From assembly GCF_963678635.1 (NCBI RefSeq), contig NC_087067.1, forward strand, positions 58,082,287 to 58,142,286: 60,000 bases of DNA, written 5' to 3'. Both the position numbers and the translations under genes were made by a program. The notes beneath the pieces were generated by a model. The model saw only the letters and a list, made by a program, of their open reading frames with translations. It did no database searches and had not been told where the DNA came from. Numbering within the stretch: position 1 is the first letter of the stretch; each line of letters opens with the position of its first letter. Below, piece by piece: positions 33,401 to 46,200 of the stretch. The DNA comes from Symsagittifera roscoffensis. Taxonomy: Eukaryota; Xenacoelomorpha; Acoela; Convolutidae.

Positions 33401-36400
33401 CAACCAGGACGTAGAAAAGAGCTGACCTTATTAATAAACAGTGTCTTGGAGGATGTTTTGATCTATCATTTAAGACTTAAAGAGATTTTTTTTTTTGAAA
33501 AAAAAGTTTCAAAAAACTACAAGTGTTAAATTTGTAGGTTCAGACCCCAGGTTACTGGAAATAGGCACAAAATGACGCACACATTATGCACTTAAACTGA
33601 AGATCAAAAAAAAATAAAGGGTGTCAGAGGGCTGGCTCAAGAGGCACAGCCCTCTGACCTGTACCCATATGCCAGAAAATCTGACACATGGGTACAAAAA
33701 AAAACGTCAAAAAACAGTTTTCTTTGTTTAAAAAATTTAACCAGGACGAAAAAGACTTTTTTTTTTGAAAAAAAAAGTTTCAAAAAATTACAAGTGTTAA
33801 CTTTGTAGGTTCAGACCCCAGGTTACTGGAAATAGGCACAAAATGACGCACACATTAAGCACTTAAACTGAAGATCAAAAAAAAATAAAGGGTGTCAGAG
33901 GGCTGGCTCACGAGGCACAGCCCTCTGACCTGTACCCATATGCCAGAAAATCTGACACATGGGTACAAAAAAAAATTCATCAAAAAACAGCAAAAAAACA
34001 GTTTTCTTTGTTTAAAAAATTCAACCAGGCCGTTGAAAAGAGCTGATCTTATTAATAAACAGTGTCGTGGAGGATACTTTGATCTATCATTTAAGACTTA
34101 AAGAGAACTTTTATTTTTTTTTTTTTGAAAAAAGAAGTTTCAAAAAATTACAAGTGTTAACTTTGTAGGTTCAGACCCCAGACTACTAGAAATAGGCGCA
34201 AAATGACGCACACATTCAGCACTTAAACTGAAGGTCAAAAAAATAAAGGGTGTCAGAGGGCTGGCTCAAGAGGCACAGCCCTCTGACACGTACCCATATG
34301 CCAGAAAATCTGACACATGGGTACAAAAAAAATTCATCAAAAAACAGCAAAGAAACAGTTTTCTTTGTTTAAAAAATTCAACCAGGACGTAGAAAAGAGC
34401 TGATCTTAATAATAAACAGTGTCGTGGAGGATATTTTGATCTATCATTTAAGACTTAAAGAGAATTTTTTTTTTTTGAAAAAAGAAGTTTCAAAAAATTA
34501 CAAGTGTTAACTTTGTAGGTTCAGACCCCAGACTACTAGAAATAGGCGCAAAATGACGCACACATTGAGCACTTAAACTGAAGGTCAAAAAAAATAAAGG
34601 GTGTCAGCGGGCTGGCTCAAGAGCCCAGCCCTCTGACCTGTACCCATATGCCAGAAAATCTGACACATGGGTACAAAAAAAAATCATCAAAAAACAGCAA
34701 AAAACAGTTTTGTTTGTTTAAAAAATTCAACCAGGACGTAGAAAAGAGCTGATCTTATTAATAAACAGTGTCTTGGAGGATTTTTTGATCTATCATTTAA
34801 GACTTAAAGACATTTTTTTTTTTTTTTTGAAAAAAAAGTTTCAAAAAACTACAAGTGTTAACTTTGTAGGTTCAGACCCCAGATTACTGAAAATAGGCGC
34901 AAAATGACGCACACATTGAGCACTTAAACTGAAGGTCGAAAAAAAAAAAGGGTGTCAGAGGGCTGGTTCAAGAGGCACAGCCCTCTGACCTGTACCCATA
35001 TGCCAGAAAGTCTGACACATGGGTACAAAAAACATCAAAAAACAGCAAAAAACAGTTTTATTTGTTTAAAAAAATTCAACCAGGATGTAGAAAAGAGCTG
35101 ATCTTGTTAATAAACACTGTCTTGGAGGATATTTTGATCTATCATTTAAGACTTAAAGAGAATTTTTATTATTTTTTTTTTGAAAAAAAAAAGTTTCAAA
35201 AAAATACAAGTGTTAACTTTGTAGGTTCAGACCCCAGATTACTGGAAATAGGCGCAAAATGACGCACACATTGAGCACTTAAACTGAAGGTCAAAAAAAA
35301 ATAAAGTGTGTCAGAGGGCTGGTTCAAGAGGCAAGCCCTCTGACCTGTACCCATATGCCAGAAAATCTGACAGATGGGTACAAAAAAAATCATCAAAAAA
35401 CATCAAAAAACAGTTTTCTTTGTTTAAAAATTCAACCAGGACGTAGAAAAGAGCTGATCTTTTTAATAAACAGTGTCTTGGAGGATATTTTGATCTATCA
35501 TTTAAGACTTAAAGAGAATTTTTTTTTTTTTAAAGTTTCAAAAAACTACAAGTGTTAACTTTGTAGGTTCAGACCCCACGTTACTGGAAATAGGCGCAAA
35601 ATGACGCAAACACTGAGCACTTAAACTGAAGGTCAAAAAAAAATAAAGGGTGTCAGAGGGCTGGCTCAAGAGGCACATCCCTCTGACCTGTACCCATATG
35701 CCAGAAAATCTGACAAATGGGTACAAAAAAAATCATCAAAAAACAGCAAAAAACAGTTTTCTTTGTTTAAAAATTCAACCAGGACGTATAAAAGAGCTGA
35801 TCTTTTCAATAAACAGTGTCTTGGAGGATATTTTGATCTATCATTTGAGACTTAAAGAGAATTTTTTTTTTTTTTTTTTAAAGTTTCAAAAAATTACAAG
35901 TGTTAACTTTGTAGGTTCAGACCCCAGGTTACTGGAAATAGGCGCAAAGTGACGCACACATTGAGCACTTAAACTGAAGGTCAAAAAAAATAAAGGGTGT
36001 CAGAGGGCTGGCTCAAGAGGCACAGCCCTCTGACCTGTACCCATATGCCAGAAAATCTGACACACGGGTACAAAAAAAAATCATCAAAAAACAGCAAAAA
36101 ACAGTTTTCTTTGTTTAAAAAACTCAACCAGGACGTAGAAAAGAGCTGATTTTATTAATAAACAGTGTCTTGGAGGATATTTTGATCTATCAATTAAGAC
36201 TTAGAGATTTTGTTTTTTTCTTTTTTTTTTGAAAAAAAAGTTTCAAAAAATTACAAGTGTTAACTTTGTAGGTTCAGACCCCAGATTACTGGAGATAGGC
36301 GCAAAATGACGCACACATTGAGCACTTAAACTAAAGGTCAAAAAAAATAAAGGGTTTCAGAGGGCTGGCTCAAGAGGCACAGCCCTCTGACCTGTACCCA

Positions 36401-39400
36401 TATGCCAGAAAATCTGACACATGGGTACAAAAAAAATCATCAAAAAACAGCAAAAAACAGTTTTCTTTGTTTAAAAAATTCAACCAGGACGTAGAAAAGA
36501 GCTGATCTTCTTAATAAACAGTGTCTTGGAGGATATTTTGATCTATCATTTAAGACTTAAAGAGAATTTTTTTTTTTTTTTGAAAAAAAAGTTTCAAACA
36601 ATTACAAGTGTTAACTTTGTAGGTTCAGACCCCAGATTACTGGAAATAGGCGCAAAATGACGCACACATTAAGCACTTGAACTGAAGGTCAAAAAAATAA
36701 AGGGTGTCAGAGGGCTGGCTCAAGAGGCACAGCCCTCTGACTGTACCCACATGCCAGAAAATCTGACACACGGGTACAAAAAAAAATCATCAAAAAACAG
36801 CAAAAAACAGTTTTCTTTGTTTAAAAAATTCAACCAGGACGTAGAAAAGAGCTGATTTTATTAATAAACAGTGTCTTGGAGGATATTTTGATCTATCATT
36901 TAAGACTTAGAGATTTTGTTTTTTTCTTTTTTTTTTGAAAAAAAAAGTTTCAAAAAATTACAAGTGTTAACTTTGTAGGTTCAGACCCCAGATTACTGGA
37001 GATAGGCGCAAAATGACGCACACATTGAGCACTTAAACTAAAGGTCAAAAAAATAAAGGGTTTCAGAGGGCTGGCTCAAGAGGCACAGCCCTCTGACCTG
37101 TACCCATATGCCAGAAAATCTGACACATGGGTACAAAAAAACATCATCAAAAAACAGCAAAAAACAGTTTTTTGTTTGCAAAATTCAACCAGGACGTAGA
37201 AACGAGCTGATCTTATTAATAAACAGTGTCGTGGAGGATATTTTGATCTATATTTTAAGACTTAAAGAGAATTTTTATTTATTTTTTTTGTGAAAAAAAA
37301 GTTTCAAAAAATTACAAGTGTTAACTTTGTAGGTTCAGACCCCAGATTACTGGAAATAGGCGCAAAATGACAGACACATTGAGCACTTAAACTGAAGGTC
37401 AAAAAAAATAAAGGGTGTCAGAGGGCTGGCTCAAGAGGCACAGCCCTCTGACCTGTACCCATTAGCCAGAAAATCTGACACATGGGTACAAAAAAAATCA
37501 TCAAAAAACAGCAAAAAACAGTTTTCTTTGTTTAAAAAATTCAACCAGGACGTAGAAAAGAGCTGATCTTCTTAATAAACAGTGTCTTGGAGGATATTTT
37601 GATCTATCATTTAAGACTTAAAGAGAATTTTTTTTTTTTTGAAAAAAAAGTTTCAAACAATTACAAGTGTTAACTTTGTAGGTTCAGACCCCAGATTACT
37701 GGAAATAGGCGCAAAATGACGCACACATTGAGCACTTGAACTGAAGGTCAAAAAAAATAAAGGGTGTCAGAGGGCTGGCTCAAGTGGCACAGCCCTCTGA
37801 CCTGTACCCATATGCCAGAAAATCTGACACATGGGTACAAAAAAATCATCAGAAAACAGCAAAAAACAGTTTTCTTTGTTTAAAAAATTCAATCAGGACG
37901 TAGACAAGAGCTGATCGTATTAATAAACAGTGTCGTGGAGGATATTTTGATCTATCATTTAAGACTTAAAGAGAGTTTTTTCTTTTTTTTTTGAAAAAAA
38001 AGTTTCAAAAAATTACAAGTGTTAACTTTGTAGGTTCAGACCCCAGATTACTGGAAATAGGCGCAAAATGACGCACACATTGAGCACTTAAACTGAAGGT
38101 CGAAAAAATAAAGGGTGTCAGAGGGCTGGCTCAAGAGGCACAGCCCTCTGACCTAGACCCATATGCCAGAAAATCTGACACATGGGTACAAAAAAAAATC
38201 ATCAAAAAACAGCAAAAAACGGTTTGTTTATTTAAAAAATTGAACCAGGAAGAAGAAAAGAGCTGATCTTATTATTAAACAGTGTCTTGGAGGATATTTT
38301 GATCTATCGTTTAAGACTTAAAGAGAATCTTTTTTTTTGAAAAAAAAGTTTCAAAAAATTACAAGTGTTAACTTTGTAGGTTCAGACCCCAGATTACTGG
38401 AGATAGGCGCAAAATGACGCACACATTGAGCACTTAAACTAAAGGTCAAAAAAATAAAGGGTTTCAGAGGGCTGGCTCAAGAGGCACAGCCCTCTGACCT
38501 GTACCCATATGCCAGAAAATCTGACACATGGGTACAAAAAAACATCATCAAAAAACAGCAAAAAACAGTTTTTTGTTTGCAAAATTCAACCAGGACGTAG
38601 AAACGAGCTGATCTTATTAATAAACAGTGTCGTGGAGGATATTTTGATCTATATTTTAAGACTTAAAGAGAATTTTTATTTATTTTTTTTGTGAAAAAAA
38701 AGTTTCAAAAAATTACAAGTGTTAACTTTGTAGGTTCAGACCCCAGATTACTGGAAATAGGCGCAAAATGACAGACACATTGAGCACTTAAATTGAAGGT
38801 CAAAAAAAATAAAGGGTGTCAGAGGGCTGGCTCAAGAGGCACAGCCCTCTGACCTGTACCCATTAGCCAGAAAATCTGACACATGGGTACAAAAAAAAAT
38901 CATCAAAAAACAGCAAAAAAACAGTTTTCTTTGTTTAAAAAATTCAACCAGGACGTAGAAAAGAGCTGATCTTCTTAATAAACAGTGTCTTGGAGGATAT
39001 TTTGATCTATCATTTAAGACTTAAAGAGAATTTTTTTTTTTTTTGAAAAAAAAGTTTCAAACAATTACAAGTGTTAACTTTGTAGGTTCAGACCCCAGAT
39101 TACTGGAAATAGGCGCAAAATGACGCACACATTGAGCACTTGAACTGAAGGTCAAAAAAAATAAAGGGTGTCAGATGGCTGGCTCAAGTGGCACAGCCCT
39201 CTGACCTGTACCCATATGCCAGAAAATCTGACACATGGGTACAAAAAAATCATCAGAAAACAGCAAAAAACAGTTTTCTTTGTTTAAAAAATTCAATCAG
39301 GACGTAGACAAGAGCTGATCGTATTAATAAACAGTGTCGTGGAGGATATTTTGATCTATCATTTAAGACTTAAAGAGAATTTTTTCTTTTTTTTTTTGAA

Positions 39401-40250
39401 AAAAAAGTTTCAAAAAATTACAAGTGTTAACTTTGTAGGTTCAGACCCCAGATTACTGGAAATAGGCGCAAAATGACGCACACATTGAGCACTTAAACTG
39501 AAGGTCAAAAAAATAAAGGGTGTCAGAGGGCTGGCTCAAGAGGCACAGCCCTCTGACTTGTACCCATATGCCAGAAAACCTGACACATGGGTACAAAAAA
39601 AAGTCATCAAAAAACAGCAAAAAACAGTTTTCTTTGTTTAAAAAATTCAACCAGGACGTAGAAAAGAGCTGATCTTATTAATAAACAGTGTCTTGGAGGA
39701 TATTTTGATCTATCATTTAAGACTTAAAGAGAATTTTTATTTATTTTTTTTTTTTTTGAAAAAAATGTTTGAAAAAATTACAAGTGTTAACTTTGTAGGT
39801 TCAGACCCCAGATTACTGGAAATAGGCGCAAAATGACGCACAAATTGAGCACTTAAACTGGAGATCAAAAAAAAATAAAGGGTGTCAGAGGGCTGGCTCA
39901 AGAGGCACAGCCCTCTGACCTGTACCCATATGCCAGAAAATCTGACACATGGGTGAAAAAAAAACATAAAAAAACAGCAAAAAACAGTTTGTTTATTTAA
40001 AAAAGTCAATCAGGAAGTAGGAAAAAGCTGGTCTCATTAATAAACAGTGTCCTGGAGGATATTTTGATCTATCATTTAAGACTTAAAGAGAATTTTTTCT
40101 TTTTTTTTTGAAAAAAAAGTTTCAAAAAATTACAAGTGTTAACTTTGTAGGTTCAGACCCCAGATTACTGGAAATAGGCGCAAAATGACGCACACATTGA
40201 GCACTTAAACTGAAGGTCAAAAAAATAAAGGGTGTCAGCTGGGTACAAAA
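30486..40250 (-). repeat. ~345-bp satellite array, right arm (inverted)
   Basis: About 28 copies of the same family as 11136-14688, in opposite orientation. Most units are 335-351 bp. Two units share the same deletion of roughly 60-70 bp after CCAGGACGAAAAA (near 33130 and 33745), two units apart, showing that the deleted form was itself duplicated. Units at 32324 and 32659 are almost identical. A block of four units (about 36935-38100) is repeated almost exactly 1401 bp downstream. The last unit, at the 720-bp family junction, lacks both hairpins. Confidence 0.95.
36935..39500 (-). repeat. 1401-bp tandem duplication of a four-unit block
   Basis: Sequence at about 36935-38100 recurs 1401 bp later at about 38336-39500 with few differences, including private variants such as GGGTTTCAGAGGG, CCATTAGCCAG and GACAGACACATTG. 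The left edge diverges in the T/A tract near 36935. This marks a recent unequal exchange or slippage event involving four units. Confidence 0.85.
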
Positions 40251-43200
40251 AAAAATCAAAAAACAGTTTTCTTTGTTCAAAATTAACCCTTCCCAGGTAC
40301 TCTTAATAAGTTATAAAGGGATTACAAAAACCAAAAAGGCAGCACTGGCTTTCAAATTTGTGAAAAATCACATAATGTCTGGTAGTCAAGACCAAAAAGA
40401 AAGAAAAACTGCCAGTAATGTGACGACATTTTTTTCGAACAAAAAATCACCACAGCGCAAATTCTCTTCTGCAACTATCGCCTACCTAGTAGATTTGACG
40501 AATGAAACAACAATCAACACATCAAGATGACTTAACTAGCCACACACTGTCCTCAAAAATGAAAAAAAACTTGTACCACAAAAATCGCATAAAAGATGAC
40601 TACAAAAAAAAACATATTTCAGAAACATTAACCCCCAAATCAAAAACTTAGTACTCCCAGGAACTGTCAGCATGTCCACAACGCATTAACACAACGAAAA
40701 AGCGTCGCTGGGTATTTCAAAGATGTCAAAACTGAAGAAACATTCAGTAGCCAAGACCAAAAGATAGTGGAAACTACCAATTTGTGACAACTTTATTGAG
40801 ACAAAAACACTCCAGCGCCAATTCGCCAGTGCAACAATCGCAACACTAGTAGAATTGAATAATTGAACAAAAATGAGCACATCAAAAAAACTATGTAAAC
40901 CAGTCACTGTGATCAAAAATGGAAGAACTTTTAACGAGAAAAACCGCATCACTGATAGACACATAAAAAGACATGATTCCAGGAAAAAAGTGAAATCAAT
41001 AATAAAGCCTTCCCATGTACCCCTAACAAGTTATAAAGGCATTACCAAACCCAAAAAGGCACCACTGTCTTTCAAATTTGTGAAAACTCAAATAATGTCT
41101 GGTAGTCAAGACCAAAAACAAAGAAAAACTGCCACTACTGTGACGACAATTTTTTTCGAACAAAAAATCACCACAGCGCAAATTCGCTTCTGCAACTATC
41201 GCTTTCCTAGTAGATCTGACGAATGAAACAACAATGAACACATCAAGATAACTTAACTAGCCACACACTGTCCTCAAAAATGAAAAACCTTGTACCACAA
41301 AAAACCGCATAAAATATGAACACAGAAAAAGACATATTTCAGAAACACAAATACCAAAATTAAAAACTTAGTACTCCCAGGAACCGTCAGCACGTCCAAA
41401 ACGCATTAACACCCCGAAAAAGCGTCCCTGGGTATTTCAAAGATGTCAAAATTGAAGAAACAATCAGTAGCCAAGAACAAAAGATAGTGGAAACTACCAA
41501 TTTGTGACAACTTTATTGAGACAAAAACACTCCAGCGCGAATTCGCCAGTGCAACAATCGCAACACTAGTAGAATTGAATAATTTAACAAAAATGAGCAC
41601 ATCAAAAAAACTATGTAAACCAGTCACTGTGATCAAAAATGGAAGAACTTTTAACGAGAAAAACCGCATCACTGATAGACACATAAAAATACATGATTCC
41701 AGGAAAAAAATGAAATCAATAATAAAGCCTTCCCATGTACCCTTAACAAGTTATAAAGGCATTACCAAACCCAAAAAGGCACCACTGTCTTTCAAATTTG
41801 TGAAAACTCAAATAATGTCTGGTAGTCAAGACCAAAAACAAAGAAAAACTGCCAGTACTGTGACGACAATTTTTTCCGAACAAAAAATCACCACAGCGCA
41901 AATTCGCTTCTGCAACTATCGCTTTCCTAGTAGATCTGACGAATGAAACAACAATGAACACATCAAGATAACTTAACTAGCCACACACTGTCCTCAAAAA
42001 TGAAAAACCTTGTACCACAAAAAACCGCATAAAATAAGAACACAGAAAAAGACATATTTCAGAAACACAAATACCAAAATTAAAAACTTAGTACTCCCAG
42101 GAACCGTCAGCACGTCCATAACGCATTAACACCCCGAAAAAGCGTCCCTGGGTATTTCAAAGATGTCAAAACTGAAGAAACATTCAGTAGCCAAGACCAA
42201 AAGATAGTGGAAACTACCAATTTGTGACAACTTTATTGAGATAAAATCACTCCAGCGCGAATTCGCTAGTGCAACAATCGCAACACGAGTAGAATTGAAT
42301 AAATGAACAAAAATGAGCACATCAAAAAAACTATGTCAGCCAGTCACTGTGATCAAAAATGGAAAAACGTGTAACGAGAAAAACCGCATCACTGACAGCA
42401 CATAAAAAGACATGATTCCAGAAAAAAAAGTGAAATCAACAATTAAGCCTTCCCAGGTACCCTTAACAAGTTATAAAGGCATCACCAAACCCAAAACGGC
42501 ACCACTGTCTTTAGAATTTGTGAAAACTCAAATAATGTCTGGTAGTCAAGACCAAAAAGAAAGAAAAACTGCCAGTACTGTGACGACAATTTTTTTCGAA
42601 CAAAAAATCACCAGAGCGCAAATTCACTTCTGCAACTGTCGCCTAACTAGTAGGTTTGACGAATGAAACAACAATGAACACATCAAGATGACTTAACTAG
42701 CCACACGCTGTCCTCAAAAATGAAAAAATTTGTACCACAAAAAATCGCATCAAAGATGAACACAAAAAAAGACATAATTCAGAAACATAAATACCAAAAA
42801 TAAAAACTTAGTACTCCCAGGAACCATCATCATGTCCACAACGAATTAACACCCCGAAAAAGCGTTCCTGGGTATTTCAAAGATGTCAAAACTGAAAAAA
42901 CATTCAGTAGCCAGGACCAAAAGATAGTGGAAACTACCAATTTGTGACAACTTTATTGAGACAAAATCACTCCATCGCGAATTCGCTATCGCAACAATCG
43001 CAACACTAGTAGAATTGAATATATGAACAAAAATGAGCAAATCAAAAAAACTATGTCAGCCAGTCACTGTGATCAAACATGGAAAAACGTGTAACGAGAA
43101 AAACCGCATCACTGATAGACACATAAAAAGACTTGATTCCAGGAAAAAAAGTGAGATCAATAATTAAGCCTTCCCAGGTACCCTTAACAAGTTATAAAGG

Positions 43201-46200
43201 CATCACCAAACCCAAAAAGGCACCACTGTCTTTCAAATTTGTGAAAACTCAAATAATGTCTGGCAGTCAAGACCAAAAAGAAAGAAAAACTGCCAGTACT
43301 GTGACGACAATTTTTTTCGAACAACAAATCACCACAGCGCAAATTCGCCTCTGCAACTATCGCTTTCCTAGTAGATCTGACGAATGAAACAACAATGAAC
43401 ATATCAAGATAACTTAACTAGCCACTCACTGTCCTCAAAAATGAAAAATTTTGTACCACAAAAAACCGCATAAAAGATGAACACAAAAAAAGACATATTT
43501 CAGAAACACAAATACCAAAACTAAAAACTTAGTACTCCCAGGAACCATCAGCACGTCCACAACGCAATAACAGCCCGAAAAAGCGTCTCTGGGTTTTTCA
43601 AAGATGTCAAAATTGAAGAAACATTCAGTCTCCAAGACCAAAAGATAGTGGAAACTACCAATTTGTGACAACTTTATTGAGATAAAATCACTCCAGCGCG
43701 AATTCGCTAGTGCAACAATCGCAACACAAAAAGAATTGAATAAATGAACAAAATGAGCACGTCAAAAATACTATGTCAGCCAGTCACTGTGATCAAAAAT
43801 GGAAAAACGTGAAACGAGAAAAACCGCATCACTGACAGACACATAAAAAGACATGATTCCAGGAAAAAAAAGTGAAATCAATAATTAAGCCTTCCCAGGT
43901 ACCCTTAACAAGTTATAAAGGCATCACGAAACCCAAAAAAGCACCACTGTCTTTAAAATTTGTGAAAACTCAAATAATGTCTGGTAGTCAAGACCAAAAA
44001 GAAAGAAAAACTGCCAGTACTGTGACAATTTTTTTTCGAACAAAAAATCACCACAGCGCAAATTCGCTTCTGCAACTATCGCCTAACCAGTAGATTTGAC
44101 GAATGAAACAACAATGAACACATCAAGATGACTTAACTAGCCACACGCTGTCCTCAAAAATGAAAAAATTTGTACCACAAAAAATCGCATCAAAGATGAA
44201 CACAAAAAAAGACATAATTCAGAAACATAAATACCAAAATTAAAAAATTAGTACGCCCAGGAACCGTCATCATGTCCACAACGAATTAACACCCCGAAAA
44301 AGCGTCCCTGGGTATTTCAAAGATGTCAAAACTGAAGAAACATTCAGTAGCCAGGACCAAAAGATAGTGGAAACTACCAATTTGTGACAACTTTAATGAG
44401 ACAAAATCACTCCATCGCGAATTCGCTAGTGCAACAATCGCAACACTAATAGAATTGAATATATGAACAAAAATGAGCAAATCAAAAAAACTATGTCAGC
44501 CAGTCACTGTGATCAAAAATGGAAAAACGTGAAACGAGAAAAACCGCATCACTGACAGACACATAAAAAGACATGATTCCAGGAAAAAAAAGTGAAATTA
44601 ATAATTAAGCCTTCCCAGGTACCCTTAACAAGTTATAAAGGCATCACCAAACCCAAAAACGCACCACTGACTTTCAAATTTGTGAAAACTCAAATAAGGT
44701 CTGGCAGTCAAGACCAAAAAGAAAGAAAAACTGCCAGTACTGTGATGACAATTTTTTTCGAACAAAAAATCACCACAGCGCAAATTCGCTTCTGCAACTA
44801 TCGCTTTCCTAGTAGATCTGACAAATGAAACAACAATGAACACATCAAGATAACTTAAATAGCCACACACTGTCCTCAAAAATGAAAAATTTTGTACCAC
44901 AAAAAACCGCATAAAAGATGAACATAAAAAAAGACATACTTCAGAAACAAAAATACCAAAATTAAAAACTTAGTACTCCCAGGAACCGTCAGCACGTCCA
45001 CAACGCATTAACACCCCGAAAAAGCGTCCCTGGGTATTTCAAAGATGTCAAAACTGAAGAAACATTCAGTAGCCAGGACCAAAAGATAGTGGAAACTACC
45101 AATTTGTGACAACTTTATTGAGACAAAATCACTCCATCGCGAATTCGCTAGTGCAACAATGGCAACACTAGTAGAATTGAATATATGAAGAAAAATAAGC
45201 AAATCAAAAAAACTATGTCAGCCAGTCACTGTGATCAAACATGGAAAAACGTGTAACGAGAAAAACCGCATCACTGACAGACACATAAAAAGACATGATT
45301 CCAGGAAAAAAAAGTGCAATCAATAATTAGGCCTTCCCAGGTACCCTTAATAAATTATAAAGGGATCACCAAACCCAAAAAAGCACCACTGTCTTTAAAA
45401 TTTGTGAAAACTCAAATAATGTCTGGTAGTCAAGACCAAAAAGAAAGAAAAACTGCCACTACTGTGACAATTTTTTTCGAACAAAAAATCACCAGAGCGC
45501 AAATTCGCTTCTGCAACTATCGCCTAAACAGTAGATTTGACGAATGAAACAACAATGAACACATCAAGATGACTTAACTAGCCACACGCTGTCCTCAAAA
45601 ATGAAAAAAATTGTACCACAAAAAATCGCATCAAAGATGAACACAAAAAAAGACATAATTCAGAAACATAAATACCAAAATAAAAAACTAGTTTGCCCAG
45701 GAACCGTCATTATGTCCACAACGAATTAACACCCCGAAAAAGCGTCCCTGGGTATTTCAAAGATGTCAAAACTGAAGAAACATTCAGTAGCCAAGACCAG
45801 AATGTAAAGGAAACTACCAATTTGTGACAACTTTATTGAGACAAAATCACTCCAGCGCGAATTCGCTAGTGCAACAATCGGAACTCGAGTAGAATCGAAA
45901 AAATGGACAAAAATGAGCACATCAAATAAACTATGTCAGCCAGTCACTGTGATCAAACATGGAAAAACGTGTAACGAGAAAAACCGCATCACTGATAGAC
46001 ACACAAAAAGACATGATTCCAGGAAAAAAAGTGAAATCAATAATTAAGCCTTCCCAGGTACCCTTAACAAGTTATAAAGGCATCACCAGACCCAAAAAGG
46101 CACCACTGTCTTTCAAATTTGTGAAAACTCAAATAATGTCTGGCAGTCAGACCAAAAAGAAAGAAAAACTGCCAGTACTGTGGCGACAATTTTTTTCGAA

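Noticed and set aside
32324-37293. Repeated 60-100-codon plus-strand ORFs in the ~350-bp units
   Set aside because: They read through the hairpins and poly-A tracts of the satellite, vary in frame and length, and have no domain.
11136-40250. Hammerhead ribozyme in the ~350-bp satellite (as in some animal satellites of similar length)
   Set aside because: I found no CTGATGA core with the matching GAAA segment in either strand of the unit; AGAGCTGATC is the nearest and does not fit.
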